Notes under the pieces: model-generated
Told to the model about the DNA's origin: nothing
Seen by the model: the letters and a program-made list of their open reading frames with translations, nothing else
Database searches by the model: none
Position numbers and translations under genes: made by a program
Source: Bacteroidota bacterium
GTDB taxonomy: Bacteria > Bacteroidota > Bacteroidia > NS11-12g > UBA955
Direction: 5' to 3'
Length of the DNA stretch: 64,000 nucleotides
Assembly (NCBI GenBank): GCA_963169345.1
Contig: CAUJCT010000056.1
Location: 1-64,000 of the forward strand
Shown here: positions 8,748 to 18,064 of the stretch, piece after piece
How positions within the stretch are numbered: position 1 is the stretch's first letter
How the letters are laid out: each line of letters opens with the position of its first letter

Positions 8748-10586
8748 ATGCAACAAATTAACTTATCAAAAAAACAGCAAGAAATAGTTGGATTAAATGA
8801 TGGGGCATTTCTTGTTTTAGCGAGTGCCGGTAGCGGAAAGACCAGAGTACTAACTGAAAGAATTAAAAGACTTTCAGAATCAACAAACGGAAAAATTTTA
8901 GCCATCACATTCACTAACAAAGCAGCTACAGAAATCAGAGAGCGTATAGGTACAAATGATAAAATAAAAAAAAACGTCTTCGTTGGCACTTTTCATAGCT
9001 TTTGCCAATCAATACTTGAACTTAGATTTAAACTTTTGGGTTATAACAAAATGCCACACATTTTTGAAGATGATGTAGACAGGATTGAATTAATAAAACA
9101 AGCCATCAAATCTGTGCCTTATTTTGATTCAATATATAATGAATTAGAGCCAAAGAAAAAAAACGAATATACTTATAACGCATTACAATTTATTTCAACA
9201 GTAAAAAGGGAAGTATTAACAGCCGAAGATTTAGTTGAAAATTCCGAAAACAACGAATTTCGATTTTTATATGAAACTTACCAAGACATTTTGAAATCTA
9301 ATAATGCAATTGACTTTGACGACATTATTAGATTAGTGTATGAGTTATTTACAAACAATGAATCTGTAGCTAATCTATATCGAAAATCTTATACATTTGT
9401 TTGTATTGATGAATGTCAGGATCTTAACAAGTTACAATATTTTCTCTTAAAATCACTTAGTGGGAACATCATTAAAAATATAATGATGGTTGGTGATCCT
9501 AATCAAGCTATCTACGGGTTTAACGGTTCTGCATCATCATTCATGCAAAAATATTTTGTTGAAGATTTTAAGGCGACTGAGTTTACCCTTGATGAGAACT
9601 ATAGGTGTTCAAAATCAATAATTAATGCATCAAACGTTATAATGGGACTTAACGTTGAAGCTGTAAATTATGTTATTCCTGGAATATTTGAAATATACCA
9701 GGCTTCGACGGAAAATAACGAAGCTCAATTTGTGATCAACAAAATAAAGGAACTTCTTAGCTTAAAATCGCATCAAGATATAGAAGGTGAAATCACTTTT
9801 GATAAAATATCTATACTTGGCAGAAATAAATTTGTTTTCAAACATATTGAGCTAATGCTCTCAAATGAGAACATCCCATTTTATTATAAGTCTGGAAACT
9901 CCGGAATTAAATTCAGCTCAGCTGCAATGAAAATATTCGACTTGTACTTTAGAGTAAAAATCAACCCATTAGACAAATTACACCAAAAGTACTTAGAAGA
10001 TATATTAAAAGTTAAGGATATCCATAATGAAACAGATTTGAATTCTTCGAAATTCCCAATTGCCTTAGACATAAAATCTATTATAGATGAAATATCAATT
10101 GACAATCTCCATTTAAAGATTGATCAACTAAAGAAAATATTTGAGAATGCTAAATTAGAAGATGACGAGAAAAAAATGACTCTTGATGAATTAAATGATT
10201 TTTCAAATCAACTTACTCAATATAAAATACACAACATTAAACCTACATTAGAAGGCTTTAAGTCTGCACTAGCACTTGGTCTAATGAACAATTCCCTAAA
10301 TAAGGAAACAGGTATTTGCTTAAGTACGGTACACACGATGAAAGGCCAAGAAAGTGAGATTGTTTTCTTACTTGGAATGGATGACGGTACTTTTCCAGAT
10401 TATAGAGCTATAAATAAAGGTGGAGAAGAGTTACAGCAAGAAAAAAACAACACTTATGTTGCGTTTACTAGAGCAAAGCGCTTCTTATTTGTCAGTTATC
10501 CAACAAAGCGCCTAATGCCTTGGGGAGATATTAAAACTAAAGCAATTTCGAGGTTTTTAAAACCTTTAATCTATGAAATTCACTGA
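8748..10586 (+). CDS. gajB: GajB-like UvrD-family helicase (Gabija component)
   Basis: 612-residue superfamily 1A helicase. Q-motif region at residues 1-12, Walker A 'ASAGSGKTRVL' at about 25-35, motif Ia 'ITFTNKAATEIRER', Walker B 'CIDECQDLN' near 219-227, motif III 'GDPNQAIYGFNG' near 249, motif IV 'LDENYRCSKSI', and late motifs 'STVHTMKGQESEIVFL' and 'YVAFTRAKRFLFV' near the C-terminus. All ATPase motifs look intact. It is longer than the founding GajB (494 residues, from memory). GajB assembles with the GajA tetramer in studied systems. The ATG follows the gajA stop by one base, and its last 14 bases overlap hsdR, so the three genes are translationally linked. Alternative reading: a generic PcrA/UvrD helicase, but its partner makes Gabija much more likely. 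Confidence 0.88.
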   Translation: MQQINLSKKQQEIVGLNDGAFLVLASAGSGKTRVLTERIKRLSESTNGKILAITFTNKAATEIRERIGTNDKIKKNVFVGTFHSFCQSILELRFKLLGYNKMPHIFEDDVDRIELIKQAIKSVPYFDSIYNELEPKKKNEYTYNALQFISTVKREVLTAEDLVENSENNEFRFLYETYQDILKSNNAIDFDDIIRLVYELFTNNESVANLYRKSYTFVCIDECQDLNKLQYFLLKSLSGNIIKNIMMVGDPNQAIYGFNGSASSFMQKYFVEDFKATEFTLDENYRCSKSIINASNVIMGLNVEAVNYVIPGIFEIYQASTENNEAQFVINKIKELLSLKSHQDIEGEITFDKISILGRNKFVFKHIELMLSNENIPFYYKSGNSGIKFSSAAMKIFDLYFRVKINPLDKLHQKYLEDILKVKDIHNETDLNSSKFPIALDIKSIIDEISIDNLHLKIDQLKKIFENAKLEDDEKKMTLDELNDFSNQLTQYKIHNIKPTLEGFKSALALGLMNNSLNKETGICLSTVHTMKGQESEIVFLLGMDDGTFPDYRAINKGGEELQQEKNNTYVAFTRAKRFLFVSYPTKRLMPWGDIKTKAISRFLKPLIYEIH

Positions 10587-13500
10587 AGAAAAATTAGAAC
10601 ATGCTTTTACAGAACTCCTCACCCTAGAGGGCTTTATTCATCAACTTGGTGAAGCAATAGCTCGTGTGCCTGATGAGGTTCTGATTGAGGAGGATCTTCG
10701 GGATTTTTTAAGTACCCAATACGAAGCTGATAACATTACCACAAATGAAATTAATTTAATCATCCTTCAACTAAAGAACTTCCCTTCTTCTGATTTATAT
10801 GAAAGCAATAAAACCATCAATAAAATGCTTTCTGATGGGTTCATTTTGAAAAGAGAAGACAGGAATCAGAAAGATATTTTTATTCAACTCATTGATTTTT
10901 CCGGATTAGAGAAGCAAAGAAAAGCGGATGATGATAGTTTAGTTAAATTAATTGCAGAAGAAGATAAAGTTGAAATAAAAGTCAATAATATTTATAAATT
11001 CGTAACCCAACTTGAGATTCAGGGTTCGGAGAAACGGATACCGGATGGCATAGTATATATCAATGGTCTGCCTCTGGTTGTATTTGAATTTAAAAGTGCT
11101 ATTCGAGAAGAAGCTACAGTCTTTGATGCATACAACCAATTAACAGTTCGTTACCGACGGGATATACCTGAACTATTTAAATACAATGCTTTTTGTGTAA
11201 TCAGCGATGGGGTTAATACCAAATCTGGCTCTTTCTTTGCACCTTATGAATTTTATTACGCCTGGAGAAGAGTAGCAGGACAAGCAAAGGATGTTGATGG
11301 CATTGACAGCATGTATACCTTGGTTCAAGGTATGTTCAACAAAGACCGTATCAGAGACATTGTTCGAAATTTCATTTATATACCAGACTCGTCCAAAAAG
11401 AATGAAAAAATCGTTTGTCGATATCCTCAATACTATGCTTCCAGAGCGCTTTACGAGCATATAAAAAATTCTCAAAAACCTAAAGGAGACGGAAAAGGTG
11501 GTACGTATTTCGGAGCGACCGGGTGCGGTAAAAGTTTTACCATGCTTTACCTAACCCGCTTGTTAATGCGAAGTGAACATTTCAATAATCCAACTATTGT
11601 ATTAATTACAGATCGCACCGACCTAGACGACCAGTTATCAGATCAATTCACCAATGCCAAAAATTTTATAGGTGACAATGCGGTTGTCAGTGTTGAAAGT
11701 CGTGCCCAGCTTCGAGAACTATTGCAAGGAAGGCAAAGTGGTGGGGTGTTTTTAACCACTATACACAAGTTTACCGAAGATACCAGGTTACTCAGCAAAC
11801 GAAATAACATTATTTGTATTTCTGATGAAGCTCACAGAAGCCAGGTGAACCTAGATCAGAAAATAAAGGTTACAGAAAAAGGAGTCAGCAAATCTTATGG
11901 TTTTGCCAAATATTTACATGATTCATTACCGGAAGCCACTTACGTTGGTTTTACAGGCACACCCATAGATGCGACTTTAGATGTATTCGGCAATGTAGTA
12001 GATGCCTATACCATGACAGAATCCGTTCATGATGAAATTACAGTAAGAATTGTGTATGAAGGTAGAGCGGCAAAAGTATTATTGAACAATGCCAAGCTTC
12101 AGGAAATTGAAGAATACTACAACCGATGCGCAGACGAAGGCAGCAATGAACAACAAATAGAAGAAAGCAAAAAAGCAATGGCGCAAATGAATGCCATTAT
12201 TGGAGATCCAGGTCGATTGAAAGACCTGGCAAATGATTTCGTTCAACATTACGAACAACGTGTTGAAGAGGGTTCTACCATTAAAGGTAAAGCCATGTTT
12301 GTTTGCAGCAACAGGGAAATCGCCTATGAATTTTATAAAAACGTATTGGAACTCCGCCCTGAATGGGGTGAAATCCGAGCGGCAGAACCTGGTTCTGAAT
12401 TATCTGAAAACGATTTGAAGGAAATTAAGCCAATGGAAAAAATCAAGTTGGTGATGACCAGAGGCAAAGACGACTCAAAAGATTTATACGATTTATTAGG
12501 CACATCAGAAGATAGAAAAGAATTTGACCGACAGTTTAAAAATGCTAAATCCAATTTTAAAATAGCCATTGTGGTCGATATGTGGTTGACCGGATTTGAT
12601 GTACCTTTCCTAGACACCATGTATCTTGACAAACCTGTAAAACGACACAATCTGATACAGACTATTTCTAGGGTAAACCGCAAATACGAAGGTAAAGAAA
12701 AAGGCTTGGTTGTCGATTATATCGGCATCAAAAAACAAATGAACATGGCGTTGGCACAATACAACAAGACCGACGGGCAGAATTTTGAAGAAATTAGCCA
12801 GTCCGTCGTTGTGGTAAAAGACCAGTTGGATTTATTGCATAAGTTGTTTCATACTTTTGATAGTTCTAAATATTACAACGGTTCGACTATAGAGCAACTG
12901 AATACACTTAACAAAGCCACAGAATTTGTTCAGCTCACCCTGGACATTGAGAAACGATTTACGTATATTGCCAAGCGTCTTAAAGCTGCTTATGACATTT
13001 GTGTAGGCAGTGACCAGTTTGTGCAACTTGAACGCGATCAGATTCATTTCTATTTGGCTGTTAAGAGTATCCTGTTTAAACTCACCAAGGGGACTGCACC
13101 GGATACCGCACAAATGAACGCCAGAGTGCGTAAAATGATTCAGGAAGCTATACAAAGCGAAGGCGTTGAAGAAATATTCAAACTAGGTGAAGACGAAACT
13201 GCCAAGATTGATATTTTCAACGAAGATTACCTAGCTAAAATTGACAAAATAAAACTTCCTAATACCAAAATCAAGCTGCTACAGAAACTATTGGCCAAAG
13301 CTATTGAAGACGTTCGTCGAATTAACCGTGTAATGGGCATAGACTTCTCTAGACGTATGCAGGCCATCATCAACAAATACAATGAAAGAGACGAAGCCGA
13401 TGTGCTGAGAAGTGAGGTATTGGAAGACTTTACAGATGAAATTATCAATCTTTACCATGCCCTTGTAAAAGAAAAAGATGCTTTCAAAGACATGGGAATT

Positions 13501-13785
13501 GATTTTGAAGAGAAAGCTTTCTACGACATTTTAAAATCATTAACCGTCAAATACGACTTCTCCTACCCTAACGATAGGTTAATTATGTTGGCAAAAAAGG
13601 TTAAAGAAGTGGTAGACGACAAAGCCAAATACACCGACTGGAGCAAGCGTGATGATATAAAGGCCGAGTTAAAGGTGGACTTAATCATTCTATTGGCAGA
13701 GAACGACTACCCTCCGGTGGATAGAGATGAGGTGTATAAGGAGATTTTCGAGCAGGCGGAGAATTTTAAGAAGTATAAAAGTTAG
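10573..13785 (+). CDS. hsdR: Type I restriction enzyme motor/nuclease subunit HsdR
   Basis: 1,070 residues, typical for HsdR. The N-terminal PD-(D/E)xK nuclease is visible: 'RIPDGIVYINGLPLVVFEFK' with the Asp near residue 157 and E-x-K near 172-174. The SF2 motor follows: Walker A 'GATGCGKSFTM' near 313-323, 'LITDRTDLDDQL' (motif Ia), 'ISDEAHRSQ' near 416-424, 'VGFTGTPI' (motif III), 'VDMWLTGFDVPFLDTMYLDK' (motif V) and 'LIQTISRVNR' (motif VI). The C-terminal helical part that docks to HsdM is present. It is the restriction partner of hsdM/hsdS 3.7 kb upstream, with gajA-gajB between. The start overlaps the gajB end by 14 bases. All catalytic residues look intact. Confidence 0.96.
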   Translation: MKFTEEKLEHAFTELLTLEGFIHQLGEAIARVPDEVLIEEDLRDFLSTQYEADNITTNEINLIILQLKNFPSSDLYESNKTINKMLSDGFILKREDRNQKDIFIQLIDFSGLEKQRKADDDSLVKLIAEEDKVEIKVNNIYKFVTQLEIQGSEKRIPDGIVYINGLPLVVFEFKSAIREEATVFDAYNQLTVRYRRDIPELFKYNAFCVISDGVNTKSGSFFAPYEFYYAWRRVAGQAKDVDGIDSMYTLVQGMFNKDRIRDIVRNFIYIPDSSKKNEKIVCRYPQYYASRALYEHIKNSQKPKGDGKGGTYFGATGCGKSFTMLYLTRLLMRSEHFNNPTIVLITDRTDLDDQLSDQFTNAKNFIGDNAVVSVESRAQLRELLQGRQSGGVFLTTIHKFTEDTRLLSKRNNIICISDEAHRSQVNLDQKIKVTEKGVSKSYGFAKYLHDSLPEATYVGFTGTPIDATLDVFGNVVDAYTMTESVHDEITVRIVYEGRAAKVLLNNAKLQEIEEYYNRCADEGSNEQQIEESKKAMAQMNAIIGDPGRLKDLANDFVQHYEQRVEEGSTIKGKAMFVCSNREIAYEFYKNVLELRPEWGEIRAAEPGSELSENDLKEIKPMEKIKLVMTRGKDDSKDLYDLLGTSEDRKEFDRQFKNAKSNFKIAIVVDMWLTGFDVPFLDTMYLDKPVKRHNLIQTISRVNRKYEGKEKGLVVDYIGIKKQMNMALAQYNKTDGQNFEEISQSVVVVKDQLDLLHKLFHTFDSSKYYNGSTIEQLNTLNKATEFVQLTLDIEKRFTYIAKRLKAAYDICVGSDQFVQLERDQIHFYLAVKSILFKLTKGTAPDTAQMNARVRKMIQEAIQSEGVEEIFKLGEDETAKIDIFNEDYLAKIDKIKLPNTKIKLLQKLLAKAIEDVRRINRVMGIDFSRRMQAIINKYNERDEADVLRSEVLEDFTDEIINLYHALVKEKDAFKDMGIDFEEKAFYDILKSLTVKYDFSYPNDRLIMLAKKVKEVVDDKAKYTDWSKRDDIKAELKVDLIILLAENDYPPVDRDEVYKEIFEQAENFKKYKS

Positions 13786-13788
13786 AAT

Positions 13789-14940
13789 ATGGGTTTAATT
13801 TACTTTTTTATTACTGCAATAATATTATTTCAATTTGTAATTGTGTATGCAATAGCAGAAGTTTACTTCTCATGTAAAAACACCGCTAAAAACACTCATA
13901 AAAGAGTAAATTCATTAAGTGAACGTGTTTTTATAATTATTGGACTATTTATTGCACTTGGCTTGTTGATTTTTTCAATTTATTCACCTGCTATTTTCAC
14001 CTCACAACTTGAAAATTCGTTGCAAAATAATATTGCATCTGAAGGGCAATTGGGTGATAAAATTGGGGGACTAATGAATCCTTTTATCTCAATGGCTGCC
14101 GTTATTGTAACTGGATTAGCATTTTATGCTCAGATAAAAGCCAATAAATTAGTACAAAATCAATTTAAAATTCAACAGTTTGAAGACCAATTTTATGAAA
14201 TGTTGGAAATTCATATTGAAACAGTTCGAAGTATGGATATTAGCAATACTATTACAGGAAAAAAATGTTTTACAAGAATGTTTAGCGAACTTAAATTAAT
14301 AGGCAAAGTTTGTGAACATTATTGGCCTGAAAATTCAAATAAAACAAATAAACAAACTGAAATTAGTGATGTAATGTATAAAATTTTCTTTTATGGTAAT
14401 GGGCATGCATCTGATAAACTAATAGATAAAATTAAATATAAGAAAATATTTGACTGTTTAAAAGTTATTGAGGAGTATTATAATAACAACTTAAATAAAA
14501 AAATCAATTACGTTACATTTAATATTTCCCAAATACTAAATAGCGAAGATTCATTTGAAATAGATTTACAGTATTATCCATTTGATGGACATGTTAATAG
14601 ATTAGGGACGTATTTTAGACATTTATTCTTATTGGTTACACATGTAGTTAATTCAGAAATTATTACTAGCAACGAAAAATACAAATACATTAAATTAATC
14701 CGCGCACAACTTTCAAATCATGAACAATTGATTATTTATTATAACAGTTTAGCATCCTTTGGAAAATCTTGGCACGATAAAAAATATTTCACCGAATTTA
14801 GATTAATAAAAAATTTACCGTTTGAATTGGCTGATTTTGGTTGTTCCCCAAAAGAGAAATTCAAAGACTATTTAAACAAAGAAGATTTAATGGTGAATTC
14901 TTTGGGTAAGCCGATTTTTGATGAATATGAAAAGTACTAA
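13789..14940 (+). CDS. Putative phage abortive infection protein (putAbiC-like), membrane-anchored
   Basis: 383 residues. The N-terminal 130 residues hold three predicted membrane segments (about 5-25, 48-70, 95-115), followed by a soluble domain starting 'QFEDQFYEMLEIHIETVRSM'. The C-terminal half has the conserved block 'HVNRLGTYFRHLFLLVTHVV' and 'YKYIKLIRAQLSNHEQLIIY', which matches what I recall of the putAbiC family (Pfam PF16872). Such proteins are linked to abortive infection; their biochemical activity is not established. It starts three bases after the hsdR stop and so is the last gene of the defence operon. The membrane anchor suggests that it acts at the cytoplasmic membrane. It converges with, and overlaps by four bases, the zinc-ribbon gene on the other strand. 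Confidence 0.75.
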   Translation: MGLIYFFITAIILFQFVIVYAIAEVYFSCKNTAKNTHKRVNSLSERVFIIIGLFIALGLLIFSIYSPAIFTSQLENSLQNNIASEGQLGDKIGGLMNPFISMAAVIVTGLAFYAQIKANKLVQNQFKIQQFEDQFYEMLEIHIETVRSMDISNTITGKKCFTRMFSELKLIGKVCEHYWPENSNKTNKQTEISDVMYKIFFYGNGHASDKLIDKIKYKKIFDCLKVIEEYYNNNLNKKINYVTFNISQILNSEDSFEIDLQYYPFDGHVNRLGTYFRHLFLLVTHVVNSEIITSNEKYKYIKLIRAQLSNHEQLIIYYNSLASFGKSWHDKKYFTEFRLIKNLPFELADFGCSPKEKFKDYLNKEDLMVNSLGKPIFDEYEKY

Positions 14941-15167
14941 TTGGTCAACTCTTCCAACTGCCTTTCACTATAGTCCCTCCAATTCCTTTTCCGGTCATTG
15001 TGCGCCATCACCCGGCAAGAATTTGAGCAATACCTTTGAATGGTTCTGTTTCGACTAATGAAGTCAGTGCCACACCATTGGCAAAGACAATCTCTCCCAC
15101 CTTTTGAATAAACCCTTTTGTTGTGCCTGGCGTTAAGCACCATTTGAAATACATCTAATAATTTCAT
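14937..15167 (-). CDS. Small zinc-ribbon protein, unknown function
   Basis: 76 residues with four cysteines in a zinc-binding pattern: 'CQWCGTDF' and, 13 residues on, 'YCSNSCR'. The rest is basic and hydrophilic. Small proteins of this make-up occur in mobile elements of Bacteroidota as DNA-binding or accessory factors, but I cannot name a function. It is the most downstream gene of the leftward replication-like group, separated from the primase-like gene by the 15206-15392 repeat array, and its end overlaps that of the putAbiC gene by four bases on the opposite strand. Confidence 0.6.
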   Translation of the reverse strand: MKLLDVFQMVLNARHNKRVYSKGGRDCLCQWCGTDFISRNRTIQRYCSNSCRVMAHNDRKRNWRDYSERQLEELTN

Positions 15168-15205
15168 TTTATACTATTAATTTGTTTCTTTTTAGTTTTG
15201 AAAAA

Positions 15206-15392
15206 CCGTCAATATTTACGTAAATAAAACCGTCAAAAAACGTTAATGAAAGCGTCAAAAAAGCGTTAATAAAACCGTCAATTTTAATGGAAACAGGTAG
15301 GAAAAATGAGGCTGAATTAACGACGATTAACGAGAAAAAACGTAAATTAACGTTAACATTAACGTTTTGACGTTTTTGACCTAAAACGTTAA
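15206..15392. repeat. Iteron-like array of CGTYAA hexamers
   Basis: Non-coding stretch. Seven rightward copies of a CGTCAA/CGTTAA/CGTAAA hexamer begin at 15207, 15219, 15231, 15241, 15253, 15264 and 15276, that is every 10-12 bases, about one helical turn. From 15317 on, mostly inverted copies (TTAACG) occur at 15317, 15327, 15347 and 15359, with AACGTTAA palindromes at 15349-15356 and 15385-15392. Such phased short repeats next to a primase-like gene look like initiator-binding iterons or a regulator array. Confidence 0.6.
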
Positions 15393-15425
15393 TTTTATTC
15401 AATGAAAAAATGCTGTTCAATTTCA

Positions 15426-16358
15426 TCACTTTCTCAATATAAAATCTACTAAATCGAATCCTTTAGATTTATCGACTTCTTCTTCGGTTCTTTTTTCGAT
15501 TAGATCACTTACCCAAATATTCAATGAGAGTTCTGCTCGAATGCTTTTGACTTTATCTGACCATATTCTATACCCTTCACCCAGATCCGGAAATAAAATA
15601 ACTTTCCTGCCCTTAAGCACTTTACATTTTTCAGTATTTAATCCCTGTGCAGATCCGGTTGCCAACCAAATATATTCAGGAAATAATGTGTAACATATTA
15701 CAGCGGTCTTCTCGCTCTCAACTATTGCCACCGGGATTCCAGGTTCAAATTTGAGTATATGCTCTCCAAAAAAGCATTGCTTCAGATTAAACTCCTTTTC
15801 CTGTTTAATTTCTTTATGCATCCAGGCAATATGACTAAAAGGTTCCTTAATCCGTTTACCGTTGAAGGGATTGTATAACATAATCTTGCCAGTGCGAATT
15901 TTCTGTTCGATATCGATTTGCCAAAAAACACAAGCTCCTGGCCATTTCTCGGAACTACCAATACGGTATCGTTCAAAAAGAATGTCTGCATATTCAATGC
16001 TGAAAATTTTAACCAGGTAATTGTAGAAATGATTTTTTGTCTTTGGTTTATCCATAGATTCAGATAAACTTAAATGATCGAAATAGCTTGTCGGTTTTTC
16101 AACCGGACAATATTTAAAAGGTACAATAGAATTTCTCATTGATATTTTTGAAGGATTTGCAATTAAATAGTCCTTGGGTTTGAAGTTGTAATTGCAATTA
16201 TTGATACGGTCGCAGATGCCTACTGCTTCATCCAAATAATCTAATGTTTCTCTGTCAATGTATAACGTTAATGTTTTTGCATGACCACACGAAGGGCAGC
16301 GAAATTTCTTTTTCCCTGACCTGTTGTCTAATATGTATTTTGAATTGTAAGTTGTCAT
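15426..16358 (-). CDS. DUF6371-type primase-like protein with zinc finger and TOPRIM
   Basis: 310 residues. An N-terminal zinc-finger-like segment 'FRCPSCGHAKTLTLYID' with further cysteines in 'GICDRINNCNY' resembles the CHC2-type finger of DNA primases; the C-terminal half has a TOPRIM-like core 'PVAIVESEKTAVICYTL' and 'KVILFPDLGEGY'. The combination fits the DUF6371 proteins common in mobile elements of Bacteroidota. The likely role is priming or helping replication of the excised element. It is preceded by the DUF3987 gene (216-base gap filled with repeats) and followed by the hexamer array. Start is the ATG at 16358. Activity is inferred, not shown by catalytic-residue analysis. Confidence 0.75.
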   Translation of the reverse strand: MTTYNSKYILDNRSGKKKFRCPSCGHAKTLTLYIDRETLDYLDEAVGICDRINNCNYNFKPKDYLIANPSKISMRNSIVPFKYCPVEKPTSYFDHLSLSESMDKPKTKNHFYNYLVKIFSIEYADILFERYRIGSSEKWPGACVFWQIDIEQKIRTGKIMLYNPFNGKRIKEPFSHIAWMHKEIKQEKEFNLKQCFFGEHILKFEPGIPVAIVESEKTAVICYTLFPEYIWLATGSAQGLNTEKCKVLKGRKVILFPDLGEGYRIWSDKVKSIRAELSLNIWVSDLIEKRTEEEVDKSKGFDLVDFILRK

Positions 16359-16574
16359 AGTATTCCGAAAAGTCCGAAAAGTTCAAAAAGTTTCTTGTGT
16401 TTGCCTGATTTCATTGGGTTTACTTAATTGTCTAGTTTGAAAAGTCATCAAAATCTTGCGAAAACTTAACATTGAAGTTTTCATAAGTTTTCATATAGTT
16501 TTCGGATTTTATTTTCACAAACTCATTGTGCCGCAATGGTTCTCGCCAACTTTTCGCACTTTTCGGAGTTTTTG
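16359..16574. repeat. Intergenic region with mirrored 20-bp repeat units
   Basis: The 20 bases at 16364-16383 (TCCGAAAAGTCCGAAAAGTT) recur inverted at 16548-16567 with one mismatch, so the region is bracketed by facing copies, each itself a tandem of CCGAAAAGT. In the middle three direct copies of AGTTTTC start at 16477, 16487 and 16498, again at helical spacing. This could be an origin or a control site for the primase-like gene. Confidence 0.55.
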
Positions 16575-18017
16575 CTACATCTTAATTTTCTTTTTAAATT
16601 GTCCATAAGAAGGTCGCATAAACAATTTGTCGTTTTTAATGAAAGCATCAAAAGATGTCTGTTTTACTCCAACCTTCAATGCAATACTTAACCCCTCTTT
16701 TCTTCTGAAGGTATCAGGCAAAGAGAGAAATAATTGCTTTTTCAAATCATCCAATTCATCCAGTTCCGGTGGATTCATTAAACTTTGAACTTTCAATGCA
16801 TGGTTCTTGAAATATTCTACCAGATCAATGGCTCGCACTACAGAAATTTCTTCAATTTCTTCAAGTGAACCTTCCCCACTCGCCCATCGCATCACTTGAA
16901 TGATAAGAGCAAATCGATACAAGTAAATTTCAAGCTTGCTATATAAGGACGCCAAATCGGTATTTTGACAATCATTCAGTATCTGGGATTTCAAGTTATA
17001 CCAATACACTACATGATTCAATGCATTTTCACTGAATTGCAATTCTCTCGGCAAGAGATTTCCCCATTCATCTGTATCGAGCGGCAATTCCAATATTCGG
17101 TTGATCAATTGCTGATAATCTGATTTTAGATAAGGATCTATATTCTGATTGTTCCACATGGGATATTCTATTTCACCAGGGTAGCAAAACAGAATTCGGT
17201 CTATGAATCCATTCTTTTGTTTTGCACCGGAAAACAAGTTCTTCAGTATTCCATCCTGAGTTGTTCCACCAACACATAAAAAAGGCGACTCAATGGATAT
17301 GGCTTCTCTCATACTTTTCCGGTCAATCAACAAAGATTTCCTGCTCCAGGTACTTAACCATACCTCCTGATCAGATCCACCACTGTACTTATTCATATTG
17401 CCTAACCATGTTGCAAGCTCATCCACCACAATACCTAAGCCTCTTGGATTTTCATTGTGTTTCTCGGCCATTGATTCAATGGTAAAATCCTGAAGTATGA
17501 AACGTTTACACTTCGGCAGAGGATTATCTGTAATGCCTTCCTTTTGCTTTTCCTCTTTAGTCAAAGCATTGATTCGTTCAAATTCACTCAATAACTTTTT
17601 ATAGTCTCTGAAGAATTCATTCTGTTTCATTCGCAGTGGTTCTAATGCAAAAGAAAACGGATGCGATTTATTTGTGCCGGGTCTACCGACAAGAGCCAAC
17701 CAGATTGGGCATTGTTCTATCCATCCTTCCTTTACTTTCAGTGACAAACTATTTCCAATAGCAACAGAAACGGCATATAATATTGAACTGGATATAAAAT
17801 CAACAGGGAATAATAATTTCTCATTTGTTTCCTTGATGATATGTCTATAAGCATTTGGAAATATTTCAACTGGAAACGCAACTGACTCATCTATTCTCAA
17901 TTCATTTAAACCAAATGAATTTGATTTTTCAGTATTGGCCATAGCAACTTTGAATGAATCATGAACACCGGCCATGAGTTCATCAAAAGGGATTTGTGTT
18001 TTTGGGGAATTCAACAT
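16575..18017 (-). CDS. DUF3987 family ATPase (replication-like)
   Basis: 480 residues. A P-loop 'VGRPGTNKSHPFSFAL' (near residue 110) and a Walker B-like 'GIVVDELATWLGNM' (near 200) mark a RecA/DnaB-type ATPase core as in the DUF3987 family, which is found in mobile elements beside primase-like genes; 'LCVGGTTQDGILKNLFSG' and 'NGFIDRILFCYP' are also typical. It probably acts as a helicase-like partner of the downstream DUF6371 primase-like protein. It is preceded by an AACGTT-rich stretch and the excisionase-like gene. Start is the ATG at 18017. Biochemical function is unproven for the family as far as I know. Confidence 0.8.
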   Translation of the reverse strand: MLNSPKTQIPFDELMAGVHDSFKVAMANTEKSNSFGLNELRIDESVAFPVEIFPNAYRHIIKETNEKLLFPVDFISSSILYAVSVAIGNSLSLKVKEGWIEQCPIWLALVGRPGTNKSHPFSFALEPLRMKQNEFFRDYKKLLSEFERINALTKEEKQKEGITDNPLPKCKRFILQDFTIESMAEKHNENPRGLGIVVDELATWLGNMNKYSGGSDQEVWLSTWSRKSLLIDRKSMREAISIESPFLCVGGTTQDGILKNLFSGAKQKNGFIDRILFCYPGEIEYPMWNNQNIDPYLKSDYQQLINRILELPLDTDEWGNLLPRELQFSENALNHVVYWYNLKSQILNDCQNTDLASLYSKLEIYLYRFALIIQVMRWASGEGSLEEIEEISVVRAIDLVEYFKNHALKVQSLMNPPELDELDDLKKQLFLSLPDTFRRKEGLSIALKVGVKQTSFDAFIKNDKLFMRPSYGQFKKKIKM

Positions 18018-18064
18018 TAAATTCTACATGATTTTTTGAAAAATGGCTTCAATTAAGCGTTGCA

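Noticed and set aside
15169-15429. 86-residue open frame on the minus strand between the zinc-ribbon and primase-like genes
   Set aside because: It runs straight through the CGTYAA hexamer array, giving runs such as NVNVNVN; the composition follows the repeats, not a protein.
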